Source: Heliocidaris erythrogramma (taxonomy: Eukaryota > Echinodermata > Echinoidea > Camarodonta > Echinometridae). From it: DNA of 64,000 nt. The position numbers were made by a program, and so were the translations under genes. The notes under the pieces are model-generated. The model searched no databases and was not told the origin of the DNA. It was given only the letters and a program-made list of their open reading frames with translations. Below are positions 19,940-32,839 of the stretch, one piece after another. The stretch lies in assembly GCA_025617745.1 (NCBI GenBank), contig CM046870.1:26021501-26085500 (forward strand). Reading direction: 5' to 3'. The first letter of the stretch is position 1. Each line of letters begins with the position of its first letter.

Positions 19940-20060
19940 GTTGCAATGACTGTTATAAGCTACTGAAATACAATACTTGCATCTGATTGGCTGAGAGTAA
20001 ATTTGTCGGTAAAATCACCGACAAGACACTTGATGAAACGCCCCCCCCCCCCCCCCCCCC
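19940..20060. mobile_element. Partial foldback MITE
   Basis: The right part of the 9944 family (CTGTTATAAGCTACTGAAA ... CTTGATGAAACG) lacks the left arm and ends in a C tract. Confidence 0.65.
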
Positions 20061-20212
20061 TGGGTTGGAAAGAAAAAATGGAAGGGGCGGGGAGTTAAGG
20101 AGATTTGTCCTTGGCTGTAATACAAAACATTGGGTAATCTTATCGTGCTCATATTGGTAAAATTTTGTCCAATTATAGACCCTCTTTACCCCATAACTGT
20201 CAAAATAATCCT

Positions 20213-20352
20213 GGGGAGCGTTTCATCTAGCGTTTTGTCAGTGATTATTACCGACAACTGTTATAAGCTATACTGAAATCCTTGTATCTGCTTAGCTGAG
20301 ATCAAATTTGTCAGTAAAAGTCACTGACAAAACGCTTGATGAAACGCTCCCC
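20213..20352. mobile_element. Foldback MITE
   Basis: A complete copy: GGGGAGCGTTTCATCTAGCG and CGCTTGATGAAACGCTCCCC arms around CTGTTATAAGCTATACTGAA. Same family as 9944. Confidence 0.82.
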
Positions 20353-20429
20353 TGAATTGGGCGAAAGATGTCAAAATTTGGTTTGCCCAACAATTAGGGC
20401 ACTTATTTGTTCAAGTTTTACCTGCTATA

Positions 20430-22273
20430 TGAATGAATAAATGAATAAATTTTTTTATTATCCAATGCAATAATCATCATTGTACATGTTCACAGTGATA
20501 TCTCGTTATATAAGAGTGCAAAGATAATAGGAACCAGAAAATAGCATGAATGCTAGTCGAGTCTGGTCCCTTGTATTTAGACAGTTACAAAGAATATTTC
20601 CTATATAATGTGTTACTGTTCAGTAACATATTACTGTTGGCAGTTATCAGTTATTATAATACTTGCTTTAAAATATTATTAAATGAACAATCTGTAATGT
20701 AATGAATCTACTGATGAGTACATGTATATCATTAAAAAAAATGTATACATACAACACAAACTAAAAAGTATTTACATTAATGAGATAAATACAGTGTATT
20801 TTAAGAATAATTTCAAAGTACATTAATTTTTTAGCATATATTGGACAAGAGCTTTACGAAAACTTGACCTTGATGACTTTTTCCTAATTGTGACTGGAAG
20901 GTCATTCCAAAAAATTGTACCTAGGTAAGATAAACACTCTTTTCCTAGGCTCTTCTTAACTTTTGGTATACAGAGATTCTCATCTTCTTTTTTCCTTGTA
21001 CTATACCCGTGTTGAATTAGTGAGCAATATTGTGACAATGAATGGGGCAAATTCCCATTAATTAAGTCGTACATAAAACTACATATAGATAATCTATGCA
21101 GTTGATAAACATCAAGTATCTTAAGATCCCTAAATAATGGTCTTGATCTTGTCCTGTACGTACTGAATGTTATAGCACGTATTGCCATTTTTTGAATTAA
21201 TAATATAGAATTAAGGTCAACCTTCCTAGCTCCACCCCATACTTCGATACCATATGTAATATGAGGCTGCATGAATGTCTTATATAACATAATCAAAATA
21301 TTTTTAGGCAGGAAGTTTCGCAGTCGGTATAGGATACCAACTTTTTTGCGTATACACAATTTGACTTTGTCAATATGAGTTTTCCACGTTAAATGTTTAT
21401 CGATGTCTACTCCAATAAATGTTGTAACATCTACTTCACACAAATCTGTATCCATGATCTGAATTCTTCCTTGCACATTAATTGCCTGTCTTCGACCTCT
21501 AATGAGCATGTAATTTGTCTTTAACAAATTTATAGTGGCTTTATTAACATTACACCAATCTAGGACGTTCTTTAATTCTATTGTTATTTCTCTCAAGTCT
21601 ATCTCGTACTTTCTGACTGGAAATGTATGAAATAGATTGGAATCATCAGCAAACAATCTAAAAGTAAAGTATTCACTTGAGTTTGGTAAGTCGTTAATAT
21701 ACAAAAGAAAAAGAGTTGGTCCCAAAACAGATCCCTGAGGTACACCGCAAGTTATTGGTTTGTAATCGGAGAAAACCCCATTACAAATTACATATTGAAA
21801 TCTATTTTCTAAATAATCTTGAAACCACTGAAGAGGCACACCTCGCACCCCATAATGTTTAAGTTTTTATGCTATGCTATGATTTATGGTATCAAATTAA
21901 TGCCTTTTTAAAATCAATAAAAATTCCTATAGTAACCATCCCTTTATCTATCGACTTAATAACTTAATAACTTCATTAATCAGATTGATCAAGGAGAGCT
22001 TTGTACTATGTTTTTTCCTAAAACCATATTGATGTTTGTACAATATCTCATTCTTTTCTAAGAAATTCAAAATCTATCGTTTACCATTTTTTCTAAAACT
22101 TTTGCAACTAATGGAAGGACGGATATTGGCCGATAATTACCAGGCTTTTCCTTATCTCCTTTTTTATAGATAGGTGTTACTTTGGCCACCTTCTTACAGT
22201 GTAGATACAAAAATATCCAACTGCAATGATATCTGAGGTTATAAGTAATGATCTGGAAGGTCCATGATGACAT
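20430..22273 (-). mobile_element. CR1/L2-group LINE with partial reverse transcriptase
   Basis: A 5'-truncated non-LTR retrotransposon. The segment at 22273-22067 carries the NYRPISVLP block; 21848-20823 carries CGVPQGSVLGP, the catalytic RLFADD box and the C-terminal domain. Frame breaks separate the two parts (21849-22066). The 3' end near 20435 is a short TTTATTCA-type tandem tail, as in CR1-group elements. No endonuclease domain is left. Confidence 0.8.
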
Positions 22274-22779
22274 GATGTAGTATTCTGATGAGTCAAGTCA
22301 ACTATCGGTTGATTTATTACGTTTGGGCAGATGATTTAAACCCGCAATGCAAACGTCAATAAGACAGTAAACAGTAAATGATAAATTATGAACATACGCC
22401 GACAGCCATTCTTCTTTCAAGTATACATGCATGATAATTATACCCTAATATGTCTCAGTAGAAATGTATGGTATTGTAATGTGTTGCAGAACTTTTAGAC
22501 CATTAATGTTTAGGGGAAAAAATGTATATCAACGAATAATTCCACAATTACAAATGAGAGGGATTATAATTATATAGGTGTAACTCATCGATGGTGTATC
22601 TATCTGGTTATGAATTCCCACTGGAAATGGCTTAGGTAAAAATTATGGAAGAGTGATTTCAAAAACCCGAGCGCTTGAATAACGTTTGAAGCAGGAATAC
22701 ACGAACGTTGAACAAACGTTTCACTTTCCTTTGCGGCATGTATTTGGTGTCTAAAAATTATAATCAGGCAAGAAATGTA
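22274..22779. other. Unassigned spacer
   Basis: No exon, RNA or transposon signature was recognised. Confidence 0.5.
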
Positions 22780-23002
22780 TTAAAGGGGAAAACCCACTCT
22801 GATATCAAGTTGGTTTTCAAAAGAGAAATTAAAGAAAGTCATCAATGAAGGTTTGAGCAAAATCCGTTAAGATATAAGAAAGTTATGGATGTTTGTAGCG
22901 TTTTTATTTCGTATCGGATATTGCTAAAACTTTTAATTATTAGTTTATGTTTTCTGCTCCTTTTTGAAAGCAACTTGATATCAGGGTGGACATCCTCTTT
23001 AA
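22780..23002. mobile_element. TTAA-flanked palindromic MITE
   Basis: TTAA at 22780-22783 and 22999-23002 bracket arms sharing CTGATATCAAGTTG; the outer bases are AGGGGAAAACCCA and AGAGGATGTCCA (reverse complement). TTAA duplications are typical of piggyBac-type insertion. Non-coding. Confidence 0.75.
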
Positions 23003-23330
23003 CCCCCATGGCATGGGCGGCAAATCCCGCCAAAATGTGAGTGTTGAACATTTCGTTTAGGCTCAGAATCGCTTGAAAATTCTTCCTCATACAGAAACAT
23101 ATGCCTTCAATATAATGTTTATTCCTATGCAATATATCTTTGCCCAGTTTGCTCAAGAAAAACAATCATTAAAAGTTCATATTTAATTATTGAAAGTTTA
23201 TTTTTGACAATTGCTCAAAAATCTGGTGGCATGAAAGGGGTTAATGATGAGTTTCGACAGTCACGCTGGGAAGGTACTACAGTGTATTAACTTTGATTTA
23301 TCAGGTTTATAGGCTTGGTTGATTTAGGGA

Positions 23331-23431
23331 GGGAGTCGGTCTAGTGGTTAGCACTGCGGCACTCTGGGTTCAAATCTGAGTCGCGTTTGTGTGACGTTAA
23401 AGATCGGTCCGGGACCATGATAATCAGATCT
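23331..23431 (+). mobile_element. tRNA-derived SINE head
   Basis: An A-box-like GGTCTAGTGGTTAGCACTG and a B-box GGGTTCAAATCT lie 20-30 bp apart. The body is interrupted at once by the foldback element at 23432. Confidence 0.6.
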
Positions 23432-23595
23432 GGGCCCGGTCTTACAAAGAAGTAGCGATTGATTCGAATCGATCGCAAGTCAAAATCAATCGCAAGTCCT
23501 ATTGTTTAACATGCTTGAGTACACAGTTGCGATTAATTTTTTTAAGTTGCCATCGATTCGAATCAATCGCTACTCTGTATATTAAGATGTGACCC
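23432..23595. mobile_element. GGGCCC-ended foldback MITE
   Basis: The inverted arms AGTAGCGATTGATTCGAATC (23451) and GATTCGAATCAATCGCTACT (ending 23574) match perfectly; the outer ends GGGCCCGG and GACCCTG are degraded. Confidence 0.75.
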
Positions 23596-24852
23596 TGATT
23601 GATACTCGTCTGTAACCAATTAAATCCGCAATTCGGATTAAGACTTTCACTCACTTTCTCACAAGATTTAGCACCCAGGCGTCCATAATAAAGAACGGTT
23701 CGAAATACAGACTATTATACAAAGTCTATATCCTTAATTCTTACGCTGCGAGTATATAGGGGGTATATCCTTTCCAGAATAAATGATCAGTATGTGTGTT
23801 CATGTGTATGTGTGTGTAATTTTTTTTTTTTTTTTACAGACGTGTATCAATCAGATATAATTATCTATGTCTGGGGACCGACCTTAAGGTTTAACGTCAC
23901 CATCCGAAAGACGTGACTCAGTTTCCAACCGGGGTTTATCAGAATCGGTTACTAACTCTCTGACGGACATCTGAAACATGTAACAAAAATATAGGGTAGA
24001 AATTTTCCCAGCGCAACGGTAATTATGTGAGAGACCAACTTTGTGTATTTTTTCAACCTAATTTGGGTAATATTTGGTCAATTTTGAAGTGATTATTCTT
24101 AATTTACTTTGATCCTAATTGGACAATAATTATGTTGGCTAGATTTAACACAAAATTGCAAAAAATTGGTCGGACGCAATAATTACCAGTGTGTTGGGCA
24201 AGTTTTCACCCATAATTTCTTTATGTTTTATTATTATTCTTTTACCGTGTAATACATGTAGGTGATAATCATCCTTTTTTTAAACGCTCTCTGTAAATAA
24301 CTAATGGTATACAGTATGGATGCACACAAAACGGTAGCACTCGATGCATTAACAATCGAAATCTTTCTCAAAGACATTCCTGTATACGATGGCAATAACA
24401 GGATTGTGAATGCGGAACGCATGCGTCATTCGTTATGAATACATTATTTTATTCAATTCAGTTATTGGGGAATTTTTCATGTGCATTGTACCACTAAATG
24501 GAAAATGAACCCGATTATTATCATGGTGGGCATTGATCTCCTCTTTCAATCATTTTGAGCAAATTTCCGTTAACTTCAGTAGGAGGATGTTTTGTTGCAC
24601 TATACCTCAGGTTATAATGTGAACTGAATGAAGTGGAAAATATAATTCATTTACGGGGAGACATCTCACTCCATACTTTTGAATATATTGTTCAGACCCT
24701 CGTATACGAGTGCATGGGGTGTTTTTTTTTCATTATAATAGACTGAAGACCAAGAAGAATATGTATTTTCATATCGTTTTATTTCTGTCTCATTGCTTGC
24801 TACCAAGTACCTGTACATAAACATTATTCTAAATCCATATCTGCTGTCTCCC
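23596..24852. other. Unassigned spacer
   Basis: Contains a poly-T run at 23820-23836 and a possible continuation of the SINE body around 23880-23940 (ACGTGACTCAGTTTCCAACC). No coding exon was recognised. Confidence 0.4.
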
Positions 24853-26393
24853 TTAAAGGAGAATGAAAACCTGGGGAAATATCTATTAGAGGATAGAGAG
24901 AAGCAATTTTAAAAAAAGTCTCAATTTACTATCCTTGGCGATCCTCAAATTGGCAATGTTGCTTCAAAATGACAGGTTTAGTAGGACAACTCTCGTTTTG
25001 TACACACAATTTCATATTTTTCTCCATTATCTCTGAAGATGCTGCTTGTCTTTTTTGTCAATTTCATATTTTTCTCCATTATCTCTGAAGATGCTGCTTG
25101 TCTTTTTGTGAACTCAACATAATATGTTGTGTCAAATACATTTTCCCATGACATACCTTGAGCTAAGAAGGAAACAAGCTGCACCTTTATTTATTTATTT
25201 ATTTATTCGTTTTATTTTAGTAGGGTTGTCCAGTCAGTGATCAATGCACTGTTTTTCACTGGGGCCCTACAACAAAAATACATAAACAGCAAAAGTACAA
25301 AGGAAAATATACATACAATAAAATAAGAGTAACAGTAGGCTGCAAAATTAAACTAATTACCAGCATTTTGGGAATTAATTTTAACAGAATGCCAAAAGGT
25401 ATTAACAAATTGTAAAATGGTCTGTGAATTTTTAACATAATTAGGTAAGCTATTCCACATGACAGAACTAGAGTGAACATAACTAGATCTACCCATCTCA
25501 GTTTTTACAGGTAAAAGTATAACTGAATTATTTCTTTAGGTGCGTGTTCCATGTGAATGAACATTAGACAGTTTACGGAACAAATTGCATATATACCGAG
25601 GAGCTAGATCATTGATAGCTTGAAAAACCATCTTACACTGGTGGAATTTCCATCTGTCGAAAATTGAGACCCATTTTAATTTATTTAATACTAATGAAGT
25701 TGGGACACACAAAATTAAACGACCCATTCTTTTATGTTGTTTAATAAGTATGCTTTTAACATTTAGGTGACAATTTGACCACGCGTTGGAACAGTACTCA
25801 AATAAGGGTAATATCAAAGCATTTGCTAACAATTTGAGGCCAGCAATAGGTAAATATTTTTTTGATCTACCTAGCAAAGCTATCCTTTTTGCAATCTTTT
25901 TACTTGTATTTTCGACATGTTCTCTCCAACTCAGAACTGGGTCGAGCCAAACACCTAAATACTTCAGAGACGATAATTTTTCAATTTGATAGTCATCTAA
26001 AAGAATTTTCAAATCATTAGTTATTTTTGACAATTTTTGCTGTGATCCAAATAACATAAAATGGGATTTCATTGGATTGAATTATTTATTTAAATTAAAC
26101 CAGTTTTGAGCAAGAGATAAATCAGAATTCAAGCATTAAACAAACCTTGGGAGATGATGGGGAAAATGTGAAATCTTGTGTACAAAACATATGGAGAGTT
26201 GTCCTAAACCTGTCACTTTGAAGCAACTTTGCCAATTTGAGGATCGCCATAGAAAGTAATTTGAGACTTTCAAACTTTCATATAACTTTCTCATTTCGTA
26301 ACCGATTTTGATGGAACTTTTTTTTTTAATTACTTCTCTCTATCCTCTCCTTTCATTAAAACTGATTTCCCACAAGGTTTCATTCTCCTTCAA
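24853..26393. mobile_element. Long-TIR TTAA-type MITE interrupted by a LINE
   Basis: The left arm (24857-25010) and right arm (26165-26389) are inverted copies: AGGAGAATGAAAACC...GGTTTCATTCTCCT at the ends; GATCCTCAAATTGGCAA / TTGCCAATTTGAGGATC and AGGACAACTCTC / GAGAGTTGTCCT inside. TTAA flanks on the left; the right flank is TCAA, one change from TTAA. The left arm also has a ~55-bp tandem duplication (AATTTCATATTTTTCTCC at 25009 and ~25061). Confidence 0.75.
25185..26110 (-). mobile_element. 5'-truncated CR1-group LINE inside the MITE
   Basis: ORF2 C-terminal part: SLKYLGVWLDPVLSW, FEYCSNAWS and the following block at 26072-25536, continuing in another frame to 25256. A TTTATTTATTTATTTA tail lies at 25185-25212. 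It sits between the inverted arms of the TTAA-flanked element, so it inserted later. Confidence 0.72.
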
Positions 26394-26399
26394 AGAGAA

Positions 26400-28680
26400 G
26401 GTCGAGTACTGGTAGTTGTGAAAAATATTTTTTTTTGTGGGATCTCTCATTCTCTTTATGTCAGTTTGGAAGAACTTAATTGGTAGAAATGTCCCCAGAA
26501 GCGGATTGCTCTTAAATATGCCCTCATATTCGAAATATGACGAGATATAATTATAGCTAAACAGTGTGGACCAAACTTTCACATGCCACATGTGTGTGTA
26601 GTACCATATACTCATTTCTGTGTGCAGTGCATGAAACTTGCAGCAAAATTGAGTCAATTTCGTATGATTTTGATGATTCCAAAGCATCACAGTATTCACC
26701 AATTCTCGTGTACTATATATATTTATAATCAACATTTCCCAATTGCTTCTATATAGACGGTTTCAGTCACAGTGCCACCGCATGTCCAGAACTAAACTCT
26801 ATGTCATCTGTTGTCGTTAATTCATGCTATATTTATTCTTCATGCTTGATACAAAATGTGAGACCGTAAAGTGATATCTTATAAATGTACATGAATTCAG
26901 TTGACGTAGGAATGTGGTTGCATTATAATTTCAAACCGCACTGATCAACACGGACCATTGAACTCAGACAGCAGATGCCAACATGATTATTATAGTTCAG
27001 TATATGAACAGACAAAAACAAGAATGGCGACGTTCTGTATAGCGATGCAAACGTCAGATGATGTATTATGGTAGGTCAGCATGCAGCGATCAAGCACAGT
27101 ATAGCTCGCATAACGCGAATGGTGCTATATACGGGCTATGCATGGCGTCTCCATTATCAATATTCTGGACTACATTATCTACAAAATATGATATACAATT
27201 TCTTCTGTGTATTTTGTTGCGGGTATAAGGAAGCTTACAGGCAAGGACATGACAAGGGTTGTATCAGAGTAAATTGAGACCATGTGTATTGCTTACTAGT
27301 AATGCACGCATAAAACAAGTTTTAATCTACTTTCATTCTTCATTATACGACATTTTCGGATGATGGCAATACAAATATGAATAAATTATTGCATGTTATC
27401 AACTAGGCTTATACAGTGTTTAACTAATATGATTGAAATCAAATCGAATCAAATCATTACCCTCGTGAATCGTATAGTCCGGGGAAAAGAGTAAAAATCC
27501 GATCTGCTTCAAACACGCCATTTCATATTCCAGATAATGTCTCCGTGACTTAGAATATCATGCGTAAATTGGCAGTAAAAAGGGGATGGTGTTTATTGTG
27601 TTATGGGACACAATGCAAAAATAGGACATTTATTTTCCATGCACTTATACATGCCCCGATACTTGGGTTTACAATCATTATAATTAGTTAAACAATGTAT
27701 AAGCCTAATCGTAGCTAGTTTATTTCACACTGAAGCCGTGCATGACGTCTGGAACATAGAATGCAATAGTACTCCTAAAGCCAATTATTATTTTCCGTAT
27801 CATTCTGTATAAACGTAAACCTATAATTCCCTCGCCTTTTGAAATATGAAAGCGTATTTCTATGAACTAATTCCATATAAACGTTAACATCAAAATCATC
27901 CAATGCTGTATACCATTCAAAAACCGATTCAATACATACCTATTATAGCCTATACTCCGTTGCTTTAGGCGATCTTCCTATATATTCAATGGTGATGAGC
28001 GCTTACTATTTTCCGACAGTATCTCTTCGAAGTTGATGAGTGCAGGCCTACATGTCGAGAGGGAGAAGATGTCAAGACGAGTTGATGAGTTCGTCTAGTA
28101 GTTTCCATCTTTTCTAAATATAAGCCATCCTGGAATTCAATCAGGAGATCAGGGGCGCATTTTAGGCCGTCCCCGTGTATCGAGCTACAGCTACAGCGGG
28201 AGGTATAAACGCTCTATATTTCTCTCGACCGACGAAAGCTATTACGGATTGCACAGTTCAGCAGCGATCAGTGTCGCTTTTCTCCTGGTGCGGTGGTCCG
28301 TTATTAAAGACCGCTGTGATACTGGCGTCGTCGCTGGTGAGGGCGGGCGAGGAAGAGGGATGTTGGATGGGGTGGAAATTACCCCCCCCCCCCCCCACAA
28401 TGCACACATATAATTTCCGATTACCTATAATGTAGACATTAATTTCAGTGATTTACATAATGTATTTAGGTATTACCTTTACTATATACCTTAGGTGTAT
28501 ATACCTGAAATATGCCAAAAGCAATTAAAACTGAAAATGACAAGTCAATTTAATATGAAACGAGACTTACCGACATTTATGAATAGAAAATTTACTTCAT
28601 AAGAGGTTAGAATTCAATTCAATTTATCATTATTAATTTATTTCATAAAATCACATGAGTATAATGTCTAGCACTCTGTA
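26400..28680. other. Unassigned region
   Basis: No exon with splice context, RNA gene or recognised repeat, apart from a C tract at 28381-28396. Open frames (e.g. 26340-26735, 28175-28435) show no family resemblance. Confidence 0.5.
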
Positions 28681-28689
28681 AAGCCAGTT

Positions 28690-28860
28690 GCTTGAGGCGG
28701 AACATCGAGGAGAGCGACAACCCACGAAACCGACAGCCCACGAGACCGACAGCCGATGAGACTACAGCCCATAAGATCAACGTCCCAAGAGACCGACAGC
28801 CCACGAGTCTACAGTCCATAAGATCAACGTCACAAGAGACCGACAGTTCCCCATTGCTGT
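28690..28860. repeat. Minisatellite of CCACGAGACCGACAG type
   Basis: Units such as CCCACGAGACCGACAG alternate with TACAGNCCATAAGATCAACG; the pair is repeated about twice at the longer period (~60 bp). Confidence 0.7.
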
Positions 28861-28899
28861 CCTTTTTTTTCTCTCTCCTTTTTTTTTTGTTGTTTTGTT

Positions 28900-28990
28900 G
28901 CAAATGTTGAAAAATGTCTTCGCGGGAATCGAACCCGGGTCCCTGGCATAGAATGCCAGTGCACTGACCACTTAGCCAAGGAAACGGACT
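28900..28990 (-). mobile_element. tRNA-like SINE head or tRNA pseudogene
   Basis: On the minus strand, GGCTAAGTGGTCAGTGC (A-box) and GGGTTCGATTCCC (B-box) flank a good anticodon arm CTGGC-ATTCTAT-GCCAG, which would read anticodon TCT (Arg). The acceptor stem does not pair, so this is not a functional tRNA. A poly-A/T-rich stretch follows, as in SINEs. Confidence 0.55.
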
Positions 28991-29231
28991 AGCGGTTTCT
29001 CTGGCGGCCACACCATTTTCAAAATGGTTGTCTCTTCATAAACCAGATAGCGCTTATACTAGAGATAGCTCTGAGAACCGCATTTTGACAATTGAAACTC
29101 ATTTGCTGAATGATGAACTGTGTACAGGCAGATTGCGAAGGTGGTTTTATAATTTCAAGTGTTAGGATACTTGGTTAGCTTTAGGATTTCTTCGGATATC
29201 GTGTCACTCGTCATTTAAAAGCATTAATTCT

Positions 29232-29877
29232 TTAAAGGGAAATTAACCTCAGCGTATGAATTAGCTTATTTTGAATGGTGTAGTATATGCCTCTTATTTG
29301 ATACATACAAGAATCATGTAAAAACATAGGATATAGATATAAATCACTATTTTCCAGCCAAGTTATCGTCTGCTAGCAATAATAAGGGGGCTGCCATTAC
29401 TTTATGTGTACACGAAAATATTTTTCATCCCAAGTAAAATTTCCTTCATCGTTAACTTGTAATTGATTTTTAGAGGACAAATATATATTAGATATAGTCA
29501 CATATTCTGAAATGTAAGTTTAGTTTTATATATTTTTTAAAAGGTCTTAATTTATTCATAAAAAATATACTTTCTGTACGTGGAGACGGAGAATTGACGT
29601 CAAGGACGGAGACAATCGTAACAATACCAAAACAAAGCGAGGAATCTGCATTACAGGATGGCTATTAGAACTCATGGGTCGTCAATTATCTAGGCCCATG
29701 GCCAATAACAATCGTAATACAATCAGAACAAAGCGACGTATCTGTTGTAAAGGTAGGCTATTATCAATGCATATGGTACCTAATGATCCGTGTCATGCAC
29801 AAAATGGCAGCCTCCATGGAAAGACGTAGCAGACGATTCCGCATCTAGAATATCACGTGGGGTTAATTGTCCTTTAA
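29232..29877. mobile_element. TTAA-flanked MITE
   Basis: TTAA at 29232 and 29874 bracket the inverted ends AGGGAAATTAACC and GGTTAATTGTCCT (two mismatches in 13). Non-coding, 638 bp between the TTAAs; third member of the AGG-ended TTAA class here. Confidence 0.65.
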
Positions 29878-30000
29878 GGATGCAAAAAGGATAATAAAAG
29901 ACACGGACGAATAACAGAAGTCAACCCGAGTAGTTCCTTTTCACATCATTTTATGGTGATCTATTGGTAGATTGGTGGTAAGTGGGTAAACAGATAGTTA

Positions 30001-30970
30001 ATAATAATAATAATAATACATTTATAAAGCGCAGTAACTATCCAACAATTTGTATATATTCTACTGCGCTGCATGAGCTCCTGATATGCTTGTTATTAAT
30101 TGAATAGATACGCTTTGAGTTTTGATTTAAACATATTCACAGATGGGGATTTCCTGACTTCCAATGGCAAGTTATTCCAGAGTTTAGGGGCTGCACAAGC
30201 AAATGAACGATCACCCAGTGTTACTTTTGTTTTTACGAATGGAATTTGGAGAAGCAGAGTATCTTGGGAACTGCGCAGGTTTCGACTATGTTGATTGACT
30301 CTGAGATTCAGCAATTCTCTGATGTACATAGGAGCTTGACCATGAAGCGCCTTATATACAATAAGCAAGATTTTGTAAGATATTCTTTGGCGAATGCAGG
30401 TAGCCAATGCAGATTTCTCAAAATTGGGGTGATATGGGTGAATTTGGAACAGCCACTAATCAGCCTTGCACAAGTGTTTTGAACTCTTTGCAGTCTCGAT
30501 ATTTGACAGTCAGGGATCCCATACAGTAGACCATTACAATAGTCCAACTTATTAGTGATGCATGCATGAACAATATCTCTCATAATATCCTTATTTAAGT
30601 ATTTCCGAATACGTCTGAGATTATAGATCATGTAGTATGATGATTTACAGACATGTGTGATATGATCACCCATACTCAAGTGCACATCAAACTGTACTCC
30701 GAGATACCTTGTATTCACAGATGGTTTGATTATAGAATCTCCAATTGACACGCCATTTAAGTTTATTTTGGATGTCTGTTTAGGTGTGCCAATGATCATT
30801 AATTCTGTTTTACTATCATTGAGCATTAGACTATTTTTCAACATCCATCCACGTACATAGTTGACGCATGTTTCGAGGAGTAGTACACATCGCTCTTGAG
30901 CATGTTCATCAGGTCTAAATGATACATAGAGCTGTGTGTCATCTGCGTAGCAATGGCAAGATCATTACGT
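30001..30970 (-). mobile_element. 5'-truncated CR1-group LINE
   Basis: Truncated just before the reverse-transcriptase catalytic box: CHCYADDTQLY lies at about 30960-30930. The C-terminal domain follows (RLQRVQNTCARLI, then LHWLP), with a frame break near 30330, and ends APKLWNNLPLEVR...KSKLKAYLFN at 30096. The 3' tail has the hairpin GCGCAGTA...TACTGCGC and then ATT repeats (30001-30020). Confidence 0.82.
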
Positions 30971-31630
30971 TATAAGGTCCATATTCCCAAAAGCGTTCTA
31001 ACTTAAACACGGCTCAACTTAGTCCACTGATTTAAGAAAAGCCAATCGTCAACGTATCAATTCCGTATATGTTACTGTAATTGTGTAAAAAAAAAAGTAA
31101 ATAGAGATAATATTTTGTTCATAAATTGGAAATGAGAAATCTATTTTTTCATTCACTGTTGTAAGTGGCTCGGCCGCTCAGTAGTCAGTTACTTGTTCTA
31201 ATATCTAGGCTACGTAGATGCATATTCATATATTTATCCTTGAATATCTCGCATGCACTGTTCAACCATTGTGTTTAATATCACTTTAACTCATTACGTG
31301 CCACAGTATGTTTCTAAAGAGGTAGTTTTACCAACATCTCCAGGTTTAGTCAACAATTTCCAGTTTAAATTTAGTACATACAGGTAAAATGGGTTGATAT
31401 ACAAAGCTTTGATTTGTAATGCACAGAGCATATCCTTTTCGTATTACTGTGACAATTTGCCTAATGACATTGTGGCTGCCTGCAATTATGTCAGTGAATT
31501 AAAGAGTTAATTATGTTAATAAACAATAAAGGGGGAAAAACATACATAGGATACATGAGTTGGGTTTTGTTTTTGGATTTGAGAATCCCGTTTTTCGTTT
31601 ACATGTTATCTCTATGAGAAATATTTTGGT
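30971..31630. other. Unassigned spacer
   Basis: Nothing recognised. Confidence 0.5.
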
Positions 31631-31639
31631 ATATTGGTT

Positions 31640-31692
31640 ATAGCAATTGCCACCCATTCCGGTGACCCAGGTTCGATCCCTGGTGGGTCCAT
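31640..31692 (+). mobile_element. tRNA-like fragment
   Basis: A perfect T-arm CCAGG-TTCGATC-CCTGG followed by TGGGTCC (3' acceptor strand) is present. The expected 5' strand GGACCCA is missing and the anticodon loop is short. It is a tRNA-derived repeat fragment, not a working tRNA. Confidence 0.5.
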
Positions 31693-32134
31693 TAATTTTT
31701 TATTTTTTATTTTTTTGCTTCTCTTTGCCTTTCATTTTACCATCTTCTTCGACTATTATATCATATACAATCACAAAACCATGTAATAAACTGCCTTATT
31801 TTGCGTGTTTTGTCTATTGGAAAGTAGTGCGCAGTAGTTTGTGTACAACCCTATGGAAATTCTGATTACCTGTCGTGTATTACATGTATTACATGTATTA
31901 AAGCTATGGGGTTTATCTCTCAAGTATCCTGCAATATCAAATAGTCGATCCTATGTGATATCACAATTTCTCAAAACTGGCTTAGTCAATTATTTTAAAA
32001 TTTTCGTCAGTCATCAGTCCTAATAAGGTCAAGTTCCCGCATCTTTTTCAAGGTCATCAGATTATCGTGACGTCATCCAAGCGCCATTTTGTAAAAATCA
32101 ACTTATGGTCGTATCTTCATAACGAAATGTGATT

Positions 32135-32665
32135 TCTCTTTCATCTTCATAATCACCATCACCATAATCATCACCATTATCACATCATCAATCATTATCA
32201 CCCTCATCATCATGATTATCATCACCATCATAATCATCACCATCATGATTATCATCAACATCAATATCATCATTACTATCATCACCGTCATGATCATCAT
32301 CGCTATTATTATATCATCACCATCATTATATCACCATAAGCATCATAACCATCATCATTATAATCATCTTCATCATCATAATCATCACCATTATCACCAT
32401 CACCATAATTATCATCACCATAATCATCACCATTATCATCATCACCATCAATCATCATTATCAACATCATGGTCATCACCATTATAATCAGCACCATTAT
32501 CATCGCCATAATCACCACCATCATTATATCATTAGCATCATAATCATCATAATCATCACCATTCTCATTATCATCATCATCAAACCACCATTACCATCAT
32601 CACCATCAAAACCATCATCATCATCATCAATGTCATCACCATTATCATCATCATTCTTTTTTCTT
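32135..32665. repeat. Imperfect CAT/CAC trinucleotide microsatellite
   Basis: About 530 bp of ATC, ACC and ATT triplets with longer repeated groups (CACCATTATCATC). The open frames on both strands here are artefacts of the triplet period. Confidence 0.9.
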
Positions 32666-32839
32666 TTGTTCTTTATTTCTTGTTCTCAAGCTTCTAATTT
32701 CACAGTATGCATTATTTTCTCCCATCTTATCTTATATCATGTTTTACCATGCATATCTTTGTCAACTTCTCAACAAAATAGAAGATACGGACGACATTGC
32801 ATGCACATCGTTCTGATACGATTGCAGTTCTAAATGTTG

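Noticed and set aside
28905..28980. Functional tRNA-Arg (TCT)
   Set aside because: The anticodon and T arms are plausible but the 7-bp acceptor stem does not pair and a SINE-like A-rich flank follows.
31640..31692. Functional tRNA
   Set aside because: A perfect T arm but no matching 5' acceptor strand, and a 6-base anticodon loop.
32103..32524. Met/Ile- and His-rich open frames on both strands
   Set aside because: Artefacts of the CAT/CAC trinucleotide repeat.
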